A stretch of DNA of 6,966 nt, taken from the NCBI GenBank assembly GCA_039917655.1, contig JBDSJC010000286.1, positions 1 to 6,966 of the forward strand. The letters run 5' to 3'. Shown piece by piece: positions 1 to 6,019 of the stretch (its first letter is position 1; every line of letters begins with the position of its first letter). The position numbers were made by a program, and so were the translations under genes. The DNA comes from PNKC01 sp039917655. GTDB lineage: Bacteria > Chloroflexota > Dehalococcoidia > Tepidiformales > Tepidiformaceae. The notes below the pieces were generated by a model. That model was not told the origin of the DNA. It made no database searches and saw only the letters and a list, made by a program, of their open reading frames with translations.

Positions 1-383
1 TGCTTGGAGGGCTGACTCTTGGACTCTCTCTGATGTTGCTTTCGGTGGTCAGCGGTTTTGGCCAGGCGCTGGGCGCGATGCTCCTTGTTGGGGCCGGATC
101 GAGCGCTTTTCAGATGCTCAACAACGCGCTGGTGATGCAGGAGTGCGACCGGGCGTACTACGGCCGGGTGATGTCGATCACCATGCTTGCCTGGGGGTTC
201 AACGGACTCGCCGGTTTCCCGCTGGGCGAATTGGCGGACGCAACGGACGAGCGGACAACGCTTCTGCTGATGGGATCGATCGTGTTGGCGGCGACCGTTG
301 TGACCGGGTTCTTCAGTGCCGCGTTAAGCCGGCGCGAGCCCGCGCTGCACGCGCAGGTTGCCACCGTGGCCGGTGGTGAGTAA
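1..383 (+). CDS. MFS transporter, C-terminal part (5' end outside window)
   Basis: The reading frame is open from the first base (codons begin at position 3) to the TAA at 381-383, giving about 126 residues. They are dominated by hydrophobic stretches consistent with the last three or four membrane helices of a major facilitator superfamily protein in the inner membrane. Helix-like segments lie around residues 5-35, 55-75 and 88-110. Between them, the stretch reading NNALVMQECDRAYYGRVMSI followed by a Gly/Pro-rich helix and a short acidic loop (ELADATDE) resembles the TM10-TM11 region of drug-exporter or siderophore-exporter MFS proteins (MFS_3/EntS-like). The protein ends in a short Ala-rich cytoplasmic tail. 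The substrate cannot be told from this fragment. Family assignment is fairly secure, subfamily is inference. Confidence 0.75.
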   Translation, partial: LGGLTLGLSLMLLSVVSGFGQALGAMLLVGAGSSAFQMLNNALVMQECDRAYYGRVMSITMLAWGFNGLAGFPLGELADATDERTTLLLMGSIVLAATVVTGFFSAALSRREPALHAQVATVAGGE

Positions 384-417
384 CGCTGGAGCGGCAATTC
401 ACACTGGAGCTAGCCAC

Positions 418-636
418 TTGGGCCGAGAAGAAATCGCTGCATTGATCGCTATCCTGACCGCGCAACTCGAGCAGGGCCGCTCAAGCCCCGCCATCGGCAC
501 GTGGAAGATCGAATTCGACAAGAAGCGTTCGGCCTTCATCTTCGACAAGTGCGAAAACGAAGGCTACTGCGAAGAACGGCCCGCCGTCATCGCAATGACC
601 GGGGATGTTTTGGACCCGGGTGGCCCGCTCTTCTAG
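418..636 (+). CDS. Small hypothetical protein, 72 aa, probable TTG start
   Basis: I do not recognise this protein. The frame is also open upstream to TTG 358 and GTG 373/376, which would overlap the MFS stop. I chose TTG 418 because GGAG at 406-409 sits 8 nt before it, while the earlier starts lack a clear Shine-Dalgarno. The product would be soluble: a helical N-terminal half (GREEIAALIAILTAQLEQ), then a charged, strand-like region with two FDK repeats, two cysteines five residues apart (KCENEGYC) and a Gly/Pro-rich end. It has no signal peptide or membrane segment. The gene lies 34 nt after the MFS stop on the same strand and could be cotranscribed with it. The paired cysteines could bind metal or form a disulphide, but that is speculation. 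Confidence 0.5.
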   Translation: MGREEIAALIAILTAQLEQGRSSPAIGTWKIEFDKKRSAFIFDKCENEGYCEERPAVIAMTGDVLDPGGPLF

Positions 637-740
637 CCTCGGGCCAGGTCACTCCGCCACCGAATCTCCCCCGCTTCGTCCCGGTTGCGCTCGTGCGCGC
701 CCGAGAGTGTGCCGATATTGAACTTGGGAGAGTCATAACC

Positions 741-1712
741 GTGGCAGTAAGTACAGTCCGCGCCCCAGACCGCCGGCGGGTCCTTCGCATTCTTGTCGTC
801 GATTCCTCGGTGGAAGACGTCCGCTCTGTCTGCGCGCTGTTGCGGCGCAACGGCGAGTTCCTGCCGCACGCCGCGCGCGGCATCGAAGAGGCGGAGGGGC
901 TGCTCGGCGAAGGCGTCTTTGACGTTGCTCTCATCGATTACAGCCTCTGGACAGAGCGCGACAACCACCTGGTGCGGTTCCTGCGCGAACGTCACAGCGA
1001 TGTGGCCGTAGTCCTGCTGACGAATGGCGATAACGAACGCGACACGCTGCCGGCACTGAAGCTCGGCGCGCATGACTTCCTCAGCAAACAGCACCTCGCG
1101 GACGGTTCGCAGCTCGAAGCGCGCATCCTCGGGGCGTTCGAAGAGAGCCGCAACCTGCGGCGCCGCGACACCATGGTGCGCTGGCTGGAACGCGAAGCGC
1201 GGACCGACCACCTCACCGGGCTGCACAACCGCCACGCCTTCGATGACCGCCTGCGCGAAGTCTGCGAGAAGGCCCGCTCGGCGCAATCGCCGGTGACCCT
1301 GATTATGGTCGACCTGGCAGGAACACGGGCCGTGAATGAAGCGCACGGACACGATACGGGTGACGCCATGATCCGCCGCGCCGCCTCTGGCATCAGCCGC
1401 TGCATCCGGGGAGCCGATTTTGCAGCTCGCATCGGGGGCGATGACTTTGGCGTCATCCTGGCTGACGCCGACCTCGACCTGGGGAGGCTGATCTCGCGGC
1501 GCATCGTCCACGAAATCGAACGGCTGAACGCTGGGGAATGGGATGGCGAGATCCCCGTGACGGTCAGTTTCGGCGTCGCTTCGGGGATCGGCTGCGACTC
1601 GCACGACCTGTTCACCGCGGCCGACCAGCAGTTGAGCCACCACAAGGCCGTGCGTCCGATTGTGTCGCTCTTCCGCGACCGCGAAGAGTCCAACGGGCCC
1701 TCGGTCGCCTAA
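741..1712 (+). CDS. Response regulator with receiver and GGDEF domains (putative diguanylate cyclase, GGDDF variant)
   Basis: A 323-residue cytoplasmic protein. Start GTG 741 is preceded by GGGAG (726-730) with 10 nt spacing; the frame is open further upstream, but the receiver fold begins right after this start. Residues 15-130 form a CheY-like receiver: D21 after ILVV, phospho-acceptor D66 in LIDYSL, T94 in VVLLT and K116 in HDFLSK. The usual acidic pair is D21-S22, so metal binding may be weaker. Residues 150-310 form a GGDEF domain: DHLTGLHNR at 156-164, first metal aspartate D191, N199, and H204/D208 of the GHxxGD motif. The active-site loop is GGDDF (232-236) rather than GGDEF/GGEEF. 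Inhibitory-site RxxD (223-226) lies exactly five residues before it. The end motif, normally ADxALYxAKxxGRN, reads ADQQLSHHKAVRP, so the domain is partly degenerate. If active it would condense two GTP into c-di-GMP under phosphorelay control. The cognate kinase is not in the window. It is followed 32 nt later by a second GGDEF-like gene. Confidence 0.85.
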   Translation: MAVSTVRAPDRRRVLRILVVDSSVEDVRSVCALLRRNGEFLPHAARGIEEAEGLLGEGVFDVALIDYSLWTERDNHLVRFLRERHSDVAVVLLTNGDNERDTLPALKLGAHDFLSKQHLADGSQLEARILGAFEESRNLRRRDTMVRWLEREARTDHLTGLHNRHAFDDRLREVCEKARSAQSPVTLIMVDLAGTRAVNEAHGHDTGDAMIRRAASGISRCIRGADFAARIGGDDFGVILADADLDLGRLISRRIVHEIERLNAGEWDGEIPVTVSFGVASGIGCDSHDLFTAADQQLSHHKAVRPIVSLFRDREESNGPSVA

Positions 1713-1744
1713 CTTCTCTCGCGAGACCACACCTGGAGAACTCG

Positions 1745-2314
1745 ATGCTGAAGATCCCTGGGAGACGCAAGGCGCCGGCAGCGCAGCTGAGGGAACCCCT
1801 TTGCTTGCCCGAACTGCTGGACACGGAAACTGGACTGGCCGGCCCGGAGTTTTTCATGGATTTGCTGCAACGCGATATCGAACGCAGCCTACGGCACGGC
1901 AACGAGATGACGCTGATGGTTTTCGACGTCGTCATCGTTGGGTTCAAGCCAACTGCTGCCGAACCCGAGCCTCCATCTGTGGCGAGAGCGGTGACCGCGG
2001 TGCTGCGCGACGTAGCGCGGCGCTCTGACATCCCTGCACGCCTGGGCGAATTCCGGTTCGCGGTGCTGCTCACCTTCGCGGAGCAACCCGGTGCGGATCA
2101 GTTTAGCGAGCGGGTCCGCACGCGCATCGGCACGAATCCGTACGCGCGAGACCTCGCCGGCAACGCGGTCCACGCCCGCGCTTGGGCGGGTGCAACGCCA
2201 TGGGAGTCTCAGTACGAAGATGCAGCCGCCTACATCGCCGCCGCGGTCCAGAACATGGACGAAACGCGAAGCGGCTACGAACACGTGCAAGACTGGTTCA
2301 AGAGCAACGACTGA
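1745..2314 (+). CDS. Degenerate GGDEF-like protein, possible c-di-GMP receptor
   Basis: A 189-residue cytoplasmic protein. Start ATG 1745 has GGAG at 1735-1738 with 6 nt spacing and lies 32 nt after the receiver-GGDEF gene, so the two are likely one operon. The fold is recognisable as a reduced GGDEF domain. DTETGL (26-31) matches the DxLTGL motif. A helix with paired arginines follows (R43-R50), then a strand MTLMVFD (55-61) carrying the first metal aspartate. RRSDIPARL GEFRF (92-105) matches RxxD-x5-GGDEF. The active-site residues are gone: G-E-F-R-F replaces G-G-D/E-E-F, and the FKxxND and GHxxGD motifs are missing. The inhibitory-site R92/D95 spacing is kept. Known degenerate GGDEF proteins with intact I-sites (PopA, PelD) bind c-di-GMP as effectors, so a receptor or partner role is plausible. 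There is no membrane segment. The C-terminal 35 residues are acidic and helical. GGDEF-like assignment is fairly good, the role is inference. Confidence 0.65.
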   Translation: MLKIPGRRKAPAAQLREPLCLPELLDTETGLAGPEFFMDLLQRDIERSLRHGNEMTLMVFDVVIVGFKPTAAEPEPPSVARAVTAVLRDVARRSDIPARLGEFRFAVLLTFAEQPGADQFSERVRTRIGTNPYARDLAGNAVHARAWAGATPWESQYEDAAAYIAAAVQNMDETRSGYEHVQDWFKSND

Positions 2315-2322
2315 GCGGTGCC

Positions 2323-2556
2323 ATGTTTGAAAAGCTTAAAGACGCGGCAGGGCCCTCCCTAAACCCGCCGGAAAAGGCGAACCTCTTCAGCGTGGGCGAG
2401 AAGAGTCGGATCCAAGTACTCGACCGCACCCCCCGGGCGTCATCGAAAGTCGGTAGAGCTAAAGAAGGTTTGGAATCACTACACTGGTTGGTGGCGAAGA
2501 CCGCCTGCCTCTCTTACGTAGTCCATAACTGGTTACCTATGAATCCAGCACACTAA
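2323..2556 (+). CDS. Doubtful small ORF, 77 aa
   Basis: An ATG lies 8 nt after the stop of the degenerate GGDEF gene, on the same strand, with no clear Shine-Dalgarno (only a weak GAGCGG). The first 50 or so residues are charged and plausible as protein (start MFEKLKDAAG). The last 25 use codons rare in the neighbouring genes (CTA, TTA, TCA, GTA) and look like translated non-coding DNA. I see no family similarity. The stretch may instead be the untranslated upstream region of the cupredoxin gene. A TATGAA hexamer at 2539-2544 could be a -10 box for that gene, but no good -35 box accompanies it. Low confidence that this is a gene. Confidence 0.25.
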   Translation: MFEKLKDAAGPSLNPPEKANLFSVGEKSRIQVLDRTPRASSKVGRAKEGLESLHWLVAKTACLSYVVHNWLPMNPAH

Positions 2557-2584
2557 GGGCACCAGCCTGCCGGGGAGACTGTCT

Positions 2585-3059
2585 GTGCGACAGAGAGCAA
2601 TAATCCTCAGCCTGGCGCTTGGCGCCCTTGTGTTAGCGGCCTGCGGCCGTTCCGGCGGCGACGACGGCACATCCACGACCGCACCGCTGACGCAAGCAGC
2701 CACCCAGCCTTCCGCGGCAACGTCCATTTCCGCCGCGACCCAAACCCAACTCTTGCGCCAGGCGCCACTTCGACTCCGCCGACCGGGAACACCCACCCTC
2801 TGTCGGCGACGGTCGGGGTGGAAGCTCCAGTGTCTTCATCTGGAGCCCGGCACAAGTGACGATTGCGCCTGGAGAAACCGTCAACTTCTTGTGGAAGGAC
2901 TCTACGGAAGGGCATGACATCTCGATCCCAGCGCTGGGCGTTTTCACGGCCCCCTCCAGGCGCGATAGCCAGAGTGTCTCGTTCCCGGATCGAGACTCGT
3001 ACCCGTTCGTATGCACCTACCACCTGGACGCTATGCGGGGCATTGTGACCGACCAGTAA
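2585..3059 (+). pseudogene. Cupredoxin-domain lipoprotein, frame broken twice
   Basis: Start GTG 2585 follows GGGGAG (2572-2577) with 7 nt spacing. Residues 1-20 are a lipoprotein signal peptide: a short basic start, a hydrophobic core and lipobox LAAC with C20. A Ser/Thr/Ala/Gln-rich linker follows. Its frame then runs into unlike sequence, while the +1-relative frames continue the protein. Adding one C to the CCC run at 2745-2747 and one G to the GGGG run at 2815-2818 restores a single 158-residue protein with a Thr/Pro/Gly linker leading into VFIWSPAQVTIAPGETVNF. The C-terminal domain (from about 2826) is a type 1 copper cupredoxin. Its likely ligands are His (2913-2915, in EGHDI) and the Cys, His and Met of C-x2-H-x3-M (3012-3014, 3021-3023, 3033-3035). 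It would be a membrane-anchored extracytoplasmic electron carrier. As written it is either a recent pseudogene or carries two sequencing or assembly deletions. The intact copper site favours the latter. Confidence 0.75.
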
Positions 3060-3108
3060 GGCCGAAGATCGACAATAGGATGACGTGTGGCACGGGCGCT
3101 TGCGACGA

Positions 3109-3131
3109 CGCCTCGCCCCCGGACGGAGGCG
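3109..3131. terminator. Possible hairpin between convergent genes
   Basis: CGCCTC (3109-3114) and GAGGCG (3126-3131) form a perfect 6-bp inverted repeat with an 11-nt loop. It sits in the 96-nt gap between the cupredoxin gene (+) and the 319-residue gene (-), where a shared terminator is expected. No T-run follows on either strand, so intrinsic termination is uncertain. The rest of the gap shows nothing else. Confidence 0.25.
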
Positions 3132-3155
3132 CCGGTCTCGAAGATCACGCCCAGC

Positions 3156-4115
3156 CTAACCGACGGGAGCGTCCCACGGCAGTGACTGCCGGCCTGGTTC
3201 GAGCAGCACCTTCACGACCCCGTCAGCGACCACCGCGAGGATGTCGAACCCGGCAAAGAGCGAAGGGTCCATCCCGCGCAGCGCCCAGGTCAGCTTCTCC
3301 TCCTCCGCGTACGTCGCGGCGCCGAGCACCACGAGGGCCTTGGGCGCGGCCACCGCGCGAAGTCCCGGTTCCACCTGCTTGAGGAGCTTGCGAAGGTTAC
3401 GGCGAAGCAGCGAACTCTGCTCATCTGATTCGCGTTGGGGGCTGCCGATGACCGTGGAGCCGCCGCCAGCCAGGTCGTTCGCAGTCCACACGTCTTCGGC
3501 GCGCACCACCACCGTGTCGTCCACATCCGGCTGGCCGGCAGCGAGGACTATGCGCTCGCTCAACGCCTCGCGTTCTTCAGTGCTTGCTGGAAGGCGGAAC
3601 AGCTCCTGGGAGTTGAGCTGGAAGCTGCCCGGCACGCGGTTAGTAAACTGCGCCCAGTGCGCGCTCAAGCCCCCGAGGACGCTGATCACCGAGCCCGTGT
3701 TGCTCGTGCGCCGGAGGTAGAGATTGGCCGGCCGCCGCACTTCAAGACGTCCGTCCGCTTCCAACTGGTTGGCTTCGGAGAGGGCGAGCGCGAGCTGGCT
3801 CAGCCCCGGCTCCCCGGCGGGCAGGGTTGCGCCACGCGGGACCCAGAGGACGACCGAGCGCCCTTCGGCGTCCAGGCGGCGCTCCACCGCGGCACGTTGA
3901 GCTTCGAACGGCACGGTTGCGTCCGGGGCTACCGTGTTGACCACGCCAACCGCGAGTTCCCACTTGCGGCCCACGGTGACGTTGGCGTGGAGCACCGCAC
4001 CATCGGATTCAGCGCGAGGGACGGACACGCTGCGGGCATAGTGGGCGCCGAACCAGCCGAGAAAGAGCCGCAGAGCGGTGGCCGACGGGTCAGACGGGTA
4101 GGTGCGGTCCGTCAC
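3156..4115 (-). CDS. Hypothetical protein, 319 aa, behind bL25
   Basis: I do not recognise this protein. It starts at GTG (4113-4115) 13 nt after the bL25 stop, with no strong Shine-Dalgarno, so translation is probably coupled to bL25 and the two share a transcript. It has no signal peptide, no convincing membrane helix and no cysteine-rich motif. Residues 1-30 hold a helix with LRLFLGWFGAHYARS. Residues 45-110 look alpha/beta, with strands WELAVGVVNTV and RSVVLWVPRG around a helix rich in Arg and Glu. Residues 120-160 contain basic patches (LEVRRPANLYLRR), and the middle holds VVVRAEDVW. A basic helix (LLRRNLRKLLKQVEPGLR, about 235-255) follows. The end contains the hydrophobic strand FDILAVVADGVVKVLLEP. 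The alternation suggests a compact enzyme-like or nucleic-acid-binding fold, but no catalytic motif stands out. The codon pattern and length of the open frame strongly support a real gene. Confidence 0.75.
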   Translation of the reverse strand: MTDRTYPSDPSATALRLFLGWFGAHYARSVSVPRAESDGAVLHANVTVGRKWELAVGVVNTVAPDATVPFEAQRAAVERRLDAEGRSVVLWVPRGATLPAGEPGLSQLALALSEANQLEADGRLEVRRPANLYLRRTSNTGSVISVLGGLSAHWAQFTNRVPGSFQLNSQELFRLPASTEEREALSERIVLAAGQPDVDDTVVVRAEDVWTANDLAGGGSTVIGSPQRESDEQSSLLRRNLRKLLKQVEPGLRAVAAPKALVVLGAATYAEEEKLTWALRGMDPSLFAGFDILAVVADGVVKVLLEPGRQSLPWDAPVG

Positions 4116-4128
4116 GGGTGCGACCGAG

Positions 4129-4758
4129 CTACTCGGGTTCTTCGGTGGCGGTCGCTTCGTCGCCTTCGGCAGGCTCCTCGCCGGGCTCGAGGCGGATTCG
4201 CGGCGGGTTGACGGTGGCGATGACGATCCCCGGGTCTGTCAGGATCTCCACACCCTCGGGCGCCACAATATCGACAACAGTAAGCGTGACATCGAAGCCC
4301 TTGAGCGGCGCAATGTCCACTTCGAGGTTTGTGGGGATAGCCAGCGGGAGGCAGCGGACGGAGACGACATCCAGGCTGTGAAGCAGCGTCCCGGCGAGGT
4401 CCCGGACAGCGGGAGATTCGCCCACGAGGTGGATCGGGACGTTTGCGATGATCGGGCGGTTGGGGTCCACCTGGAAGAAGTCGAGGTGGATCGGTTCGCC
4501 GGTGCCGCCCTTGCGCGTCATGCCGCGGATAATGACGTAGCGGGGAGCTGGCTCGCCGGCGATGTTCAGTTCGAACATACTGCGCAGCCCGGTGGCCTTG
4601 ATGTTCCGGGAGAACTCGCGCGCATCGATTTCGAGCGCCTGCGAGGGGATGGCACGTCCGTAGACGTTGGCCGGGAGGAGACCGTTGCGGCGGAGTTGCT
4701 TGACCTTTTTGCCGAGCACGGTACGGGGAGACGCCTGGATGACGGCACGGTCTGCCAT
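4129..4758 (-). CDS. rplY: 50S ribosomal protein bL25, CTC/TL5 type
   Basis: A 209-residue protein that binds 5S rRNA in the large ribosomal subunit. The N-terminal domain (about 1-95) carries the family signatures: a start resembling RxxxGKKxxxxLRRxGxxPAxxYG (GKKVKQLRRNGLLPANVYG, 16-34), and HLDFFQVD near residue 91 that closes the domain. The C-terminal TL5/CTC domain (about 96-190) includes VPIHLVGESPAVRD and the LEVDI, PEGVEIL and IVIATV strands. It ends in an acidic tail of about 18 residues (EEPAEGDEATATEEPE). Escherichia coli bL25 has only the first domain, so this is the long form typical of most other bacteria. ATG at 4756-4758 is preceded by an AGGTAGG-type Shine-Dalgarno (about 4764-4772). 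Upstream there is a hairpin at 4775-4795. The 319-residue gene follows 13 nt downstream. Confidence 0.95.
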   Translation of the reverse strand: MADRAVIQASPRTVLGKKVKQLRRNGLLPANVYGRAIPSQALEIDAREFSRNIKATGLRSMFELNIAGEPAPRYVIIRGMTRKGGTGEPIHLDFFQVDPNRPIIANVPIHLVGESPAVRDLAGTLLHSLDVVSVRCLPLAIPTNLEVDIAPLKGFDVTLTVVDIVAPEGVEILTDPGIVIATVNPPRIRLEPGEEPAEGDEATATEEPE

Positions 4759-4774
4759 GGGATACCTACCTCTT

Positions 4775-4795
4775 CGCCACGCTCGATACGTGGCG
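4775..4795 (-). promoter_or_regulatory. rplY: Hairpin in the bL25 leader next to the Shine-Dalgarno
   Basis: A perfect 7-bp inverted repeat, CGCCACG (4775-4781) and CGTGGCG (4789-4795), has a 7-nt loop. In the bL25 mRNA it ends about 3 nt before the Shine-Dalgarno. Stable stems at that position can control ribosome access. Autoregulation of ribosomal protein genes through leader structures is established, and an L25 leader is known in gammaproteobacteria, but I see no direct likeness to it. On the opposite strand the repeat is followed by a short T-run, yet no + strand gene ends here, so I do not read it as a terminator. Confidence 0.45.
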
Positions 4796-4805
4796 CAACG
4801 TTTTT

Positions 4806-4838
4806 AGGCTACAAGAATCAGCCGAACGGGCAACCGCA
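4806..4838 (-). promoter_or_regulatory. Weak candidate promoter for bL25
   Basis: On the - strand TTGCCC is followed after 16 nt by TAGCCT, about 50 nt before the bL25 start codon. Each hexamer matches the sigma-70-type consensus at only three positions or so, and the spacing is acceptable. The position is right for a promoter serving bL25 and the gene behind it, upstream of the leader hairpin, but the match is poor. Confidence 0.25.
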
Positions 4839-4866
4839 AAGCGGCCGCGCATTCGGCATAGCATGA

Positions 4867-4894
4867 GGGCCTTCCTTCCGCGGAAAGACGGCCC
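4867..4894 (-). terminator. Terminator-like hairpin after the ferredoxin gene
   Basis: GGGCC (4867-4871) pairs with GGCCC (4890-4894). After a mismatch the stem continues through TC/GA, and after a second mismatch through TTC/GAA, to a CGCG loop. It lies 27 nt after the ferredoxin stop and before the bL25 promoter region. No T-run follows on the - strand, so it may act with Rho or only protect the mRNA end. Confidence 0.4.
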
Positions 4895-4920
4895 CCAGAG
4901 CGCTCACCCTTGCGAACTGG

Positions 4921-5202
4921 CTACTGTAACGCGGCGACTTTGGCGCGTGCCGCCGCCTTATCGCTAAACCAGAGGACGTTAATCTCCTTGTAGGCCGCCT
5001 GGTCAGCGGGCACGTCGTCCTCGGCGAAGATCGCCGTCACGGGGCAGGCCGGCTCGCAGGCGCCGCAATCGATGCACTCGTCCGGGTTGATATAGAGCAT
5101 CTTGTCGTCGCCCTCATCAAAGTGAATGCAGTCAACCGGGCAAACTTCTACGCAGGCCTGATCCTGCACATCAATGCATGGGCTGGTGATGGTGTACGTC
5201 AT
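4921..5202 (-). CDS. fdxA: Seven-iron ferredoxin (3Fe-4S plus 4Fe-4S), FdxA type
   Basis: A 93-residue soluble electron carrier. Cysteine spacing is diagnostic: C9-x7-C17-x3-C21-P, then C43-x2-C46-x2-C49-x3-C53-P. By analogy with Azotobacter vinelandii ferredoxin I, C9, C17 and C53 would hold the 3Fe-4S cluster, and C21, C43, C46 and C49 the 4Fe-4S cluster. C25 corresponds to the free cysteine of that protein. The motif CVEVCPVDCIHF and the second-cluster stretch from NPDECIDCG to ACPVTAI are highly typical. The C-terminal 30 residues (AAYKEINVLWFSDK and an Ala/Lys helix) are the usual tail of this group. ATG 5200-5202 is preceded by AAGGA with good spacing. A promoter with -35 and -10 boxes lies at 5254-5282. 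It probably serves general redox metabolism; no partner reductase is nearby. Confidence 0.95.
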   Translation of the reverse strand: MTYTITSPCIDVQDQACVEVCPVDCIHFDEGDDKMLYINPDECIDCGACEPACPVTAIFAEDDVPADQAAYKEINVLWFSDKAAARAKVAALQ

Positions 5203-5253
5203 GCAGCAATTCCTTTTCCTCGATTAGCGCCTGGCGGCGCCTTCGGCCATCGG

Positions 5254-5282
5254 ATACTACTACCCGTGCTGGGGTGTGTGAA
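5254..5282 (-). promoter_or_regulatory. Sigma-70-type promoter for the ferredoxin gene
   Basis: On the - strand TTCACA (5277-5282, five of six matches to TTGACA) and TAGTAT (5254-5259, four of six matches to TATAAT) are separated by exactly 17 nt. Transcription would begin near 5247, giving a leader of about 45 nt that contains the Shine-Dalgarno. The box lies in the 130-nt gap between the PHP gene stop and the ferredoxin start, which suggests that the ferredoxin is transcribed on its own. Confidence 0.5.
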
Positions 5283-5332
5283 GCGAATACGGCGTTGCCG
5301 CTCTGCTCTGCTGGCCGGTGTGTGGGGAGACG

Positions 5333-6019
5333 CTATCCCCCGGCGGCCACGGGCTGACCGGACCGCATGTCCACGGCGTAGAAGCGGCCGGCCTTCAACT
5401 CGGTGATCAACTCGCGTTCGTCGTGGATCTCCGCTTCGAAGTAGGTGGCGCACTTGCCAACATCGCTGATCGCGTGGGAATCGGTGCCGCCGGTGCCCTT
5501 GAGGTCCATCATCTGGCAGAGTCTCTTCGAAAACTCGTTCTCTTTGTCGCTGCCGCGGCCGTTCACTTCTTCGAGGCCCTGAACGTACTGGTAGGCGGGG
5601 TTTCTGCTGGCCTTCTCCAGGGCGGCGCGGTACTCCTCATCGTTGCGGCTGAACCAGGGCATCTGGCGCCGATAGGGGTGAGCGGCCACGAGCGCCCCTT
5701 CGGCTTTCTCTGTGTAGCCAGCGAGTTCACGGGAGCGGTGCATGCCGAAGACGTATTTGTCGATCCCGAAGGCCAGGATGTGCCCGTCGTCGGTGCTGAT
5801 TTCGACTCCGGCAAGGACGAGGAAGCTGTGCTTCGCCCTCAACTCCTCAATGGACTTGTAGTCCCAAACAGTGTCGTGCTCGGTGAAAACGATGGCATCG
5901 AGGCCCGATTGCTTGGCCCGGACGATGAGATCGTCGGGGTTGAGGACGCTGTCATGGGAACGGGGCCAAGTGTGGGCGTGAAGATCTATTAGCATGGTGG
6001 AGAATCGTACTATAGCCAT
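5333..6019 (-). CDS. PHP-domain metal-dependent phosphoesterase
   Basis: A 228-residue cytoplasmic protein of the polymerase and histidinol phosphatase family. The metal-site motifs are all present: DLHAHT with H14 and H16, FTEHD with H48, GVEIST with E73 followed by H80, AAHP with H114, and TGGTDSHA with D180 and H182. These residues normally hold two or three metal ions that hydrolyse phosphate esters. The substrate is unknown; stand-alone members include nucleoside 3',5'-bisphosphate and polynucleotide phosphatases. Two starts are possible. ATG 6019 has GGAG with 4 nt spacing. ATG 5995 gives MLIDLHAHT, the usual family beginning, and a -10-like TATAGT lies just upstream of it. I report the longer form. 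The C-terminal end (AGRFYAVD) is complete. It is divergent from the ECF sigma gene. Confidence 0.9.
   Translation of the reverse strand: MAIVRFSTMLIDLHAHTWPRSHDSVLNPDDLIVRAKQSGLDAIVFTEHDTVWDYKSIEELRAKHSFLVLAGVEISTDDGHILAFGIDKYVFGMHRSRELAGYTEKAEGALVAAHPYRRQMPWFSRNDEEYRAALEKASRNPAYQYVQGLEEVNGRGSDKENEFSKRLCQMMDLKGTGGTDSHAISDVGKCATYFEAEIHDERELITELKAGRFYAVDMRSGQPVAAGG

Noticed and set aside
501..740. N-terminal extension of the receiver-GGDEF protein by 80 residues
   Set aside because: It overlaps the small gene in another frame, is Arg-rich and unlike any domain, and GTG 741 has a good Shine-Dalgarno right before the receiver fold.
637..740. Promoter for the receiver-GGDEF gene (GATATT near 715)
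   Set aside because: No -35-like hexamer lies at acceptable spacing, so I could not support it.
633..1730. Long open frame of 365 codons on the - strand opposite the receiver-GGDEF gene
   Set aside because: It lies antisense to a clear two-domain protein and its translation shows no family features; long antisense frames are common in GC-rich DNA.
1538..1744. Upstream extension of the degenerate GGDEF-like gene into the preceding gene
   Set aside because: ATG 1745 has a clear GGAG at 6 nt, and the extension is just an alternative frame of the preceding GGDEF domain.
3435..4211. 258-codon + strand frame opposite the 319-residue gene
   Set aside because: It overlaps the well-supported - strand gene and part of bL25, and its composition (Arg, His and Ala rich) is typical of an antisense shadow.
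4775..4806. Rho-independent terminator on the + strand (hairpin followed by a T-run)
   Set aside because: No + strand gene ends here, and 5 nt separate the stem from the T-run. The leader position in bL25 mRNA is the better reading.
4102..4866. 254-codon + strand frame opposite bL25
   Set aside because: Fully antisense to an unmistakable ribosomal protein gene.
5318..5992. 224-codon + strand frame opposite the PHP gene
   Set aside because: Antisense to a gene with all PHP metal motifs; its hydrophobic look comes from the mirrored codon pattern.
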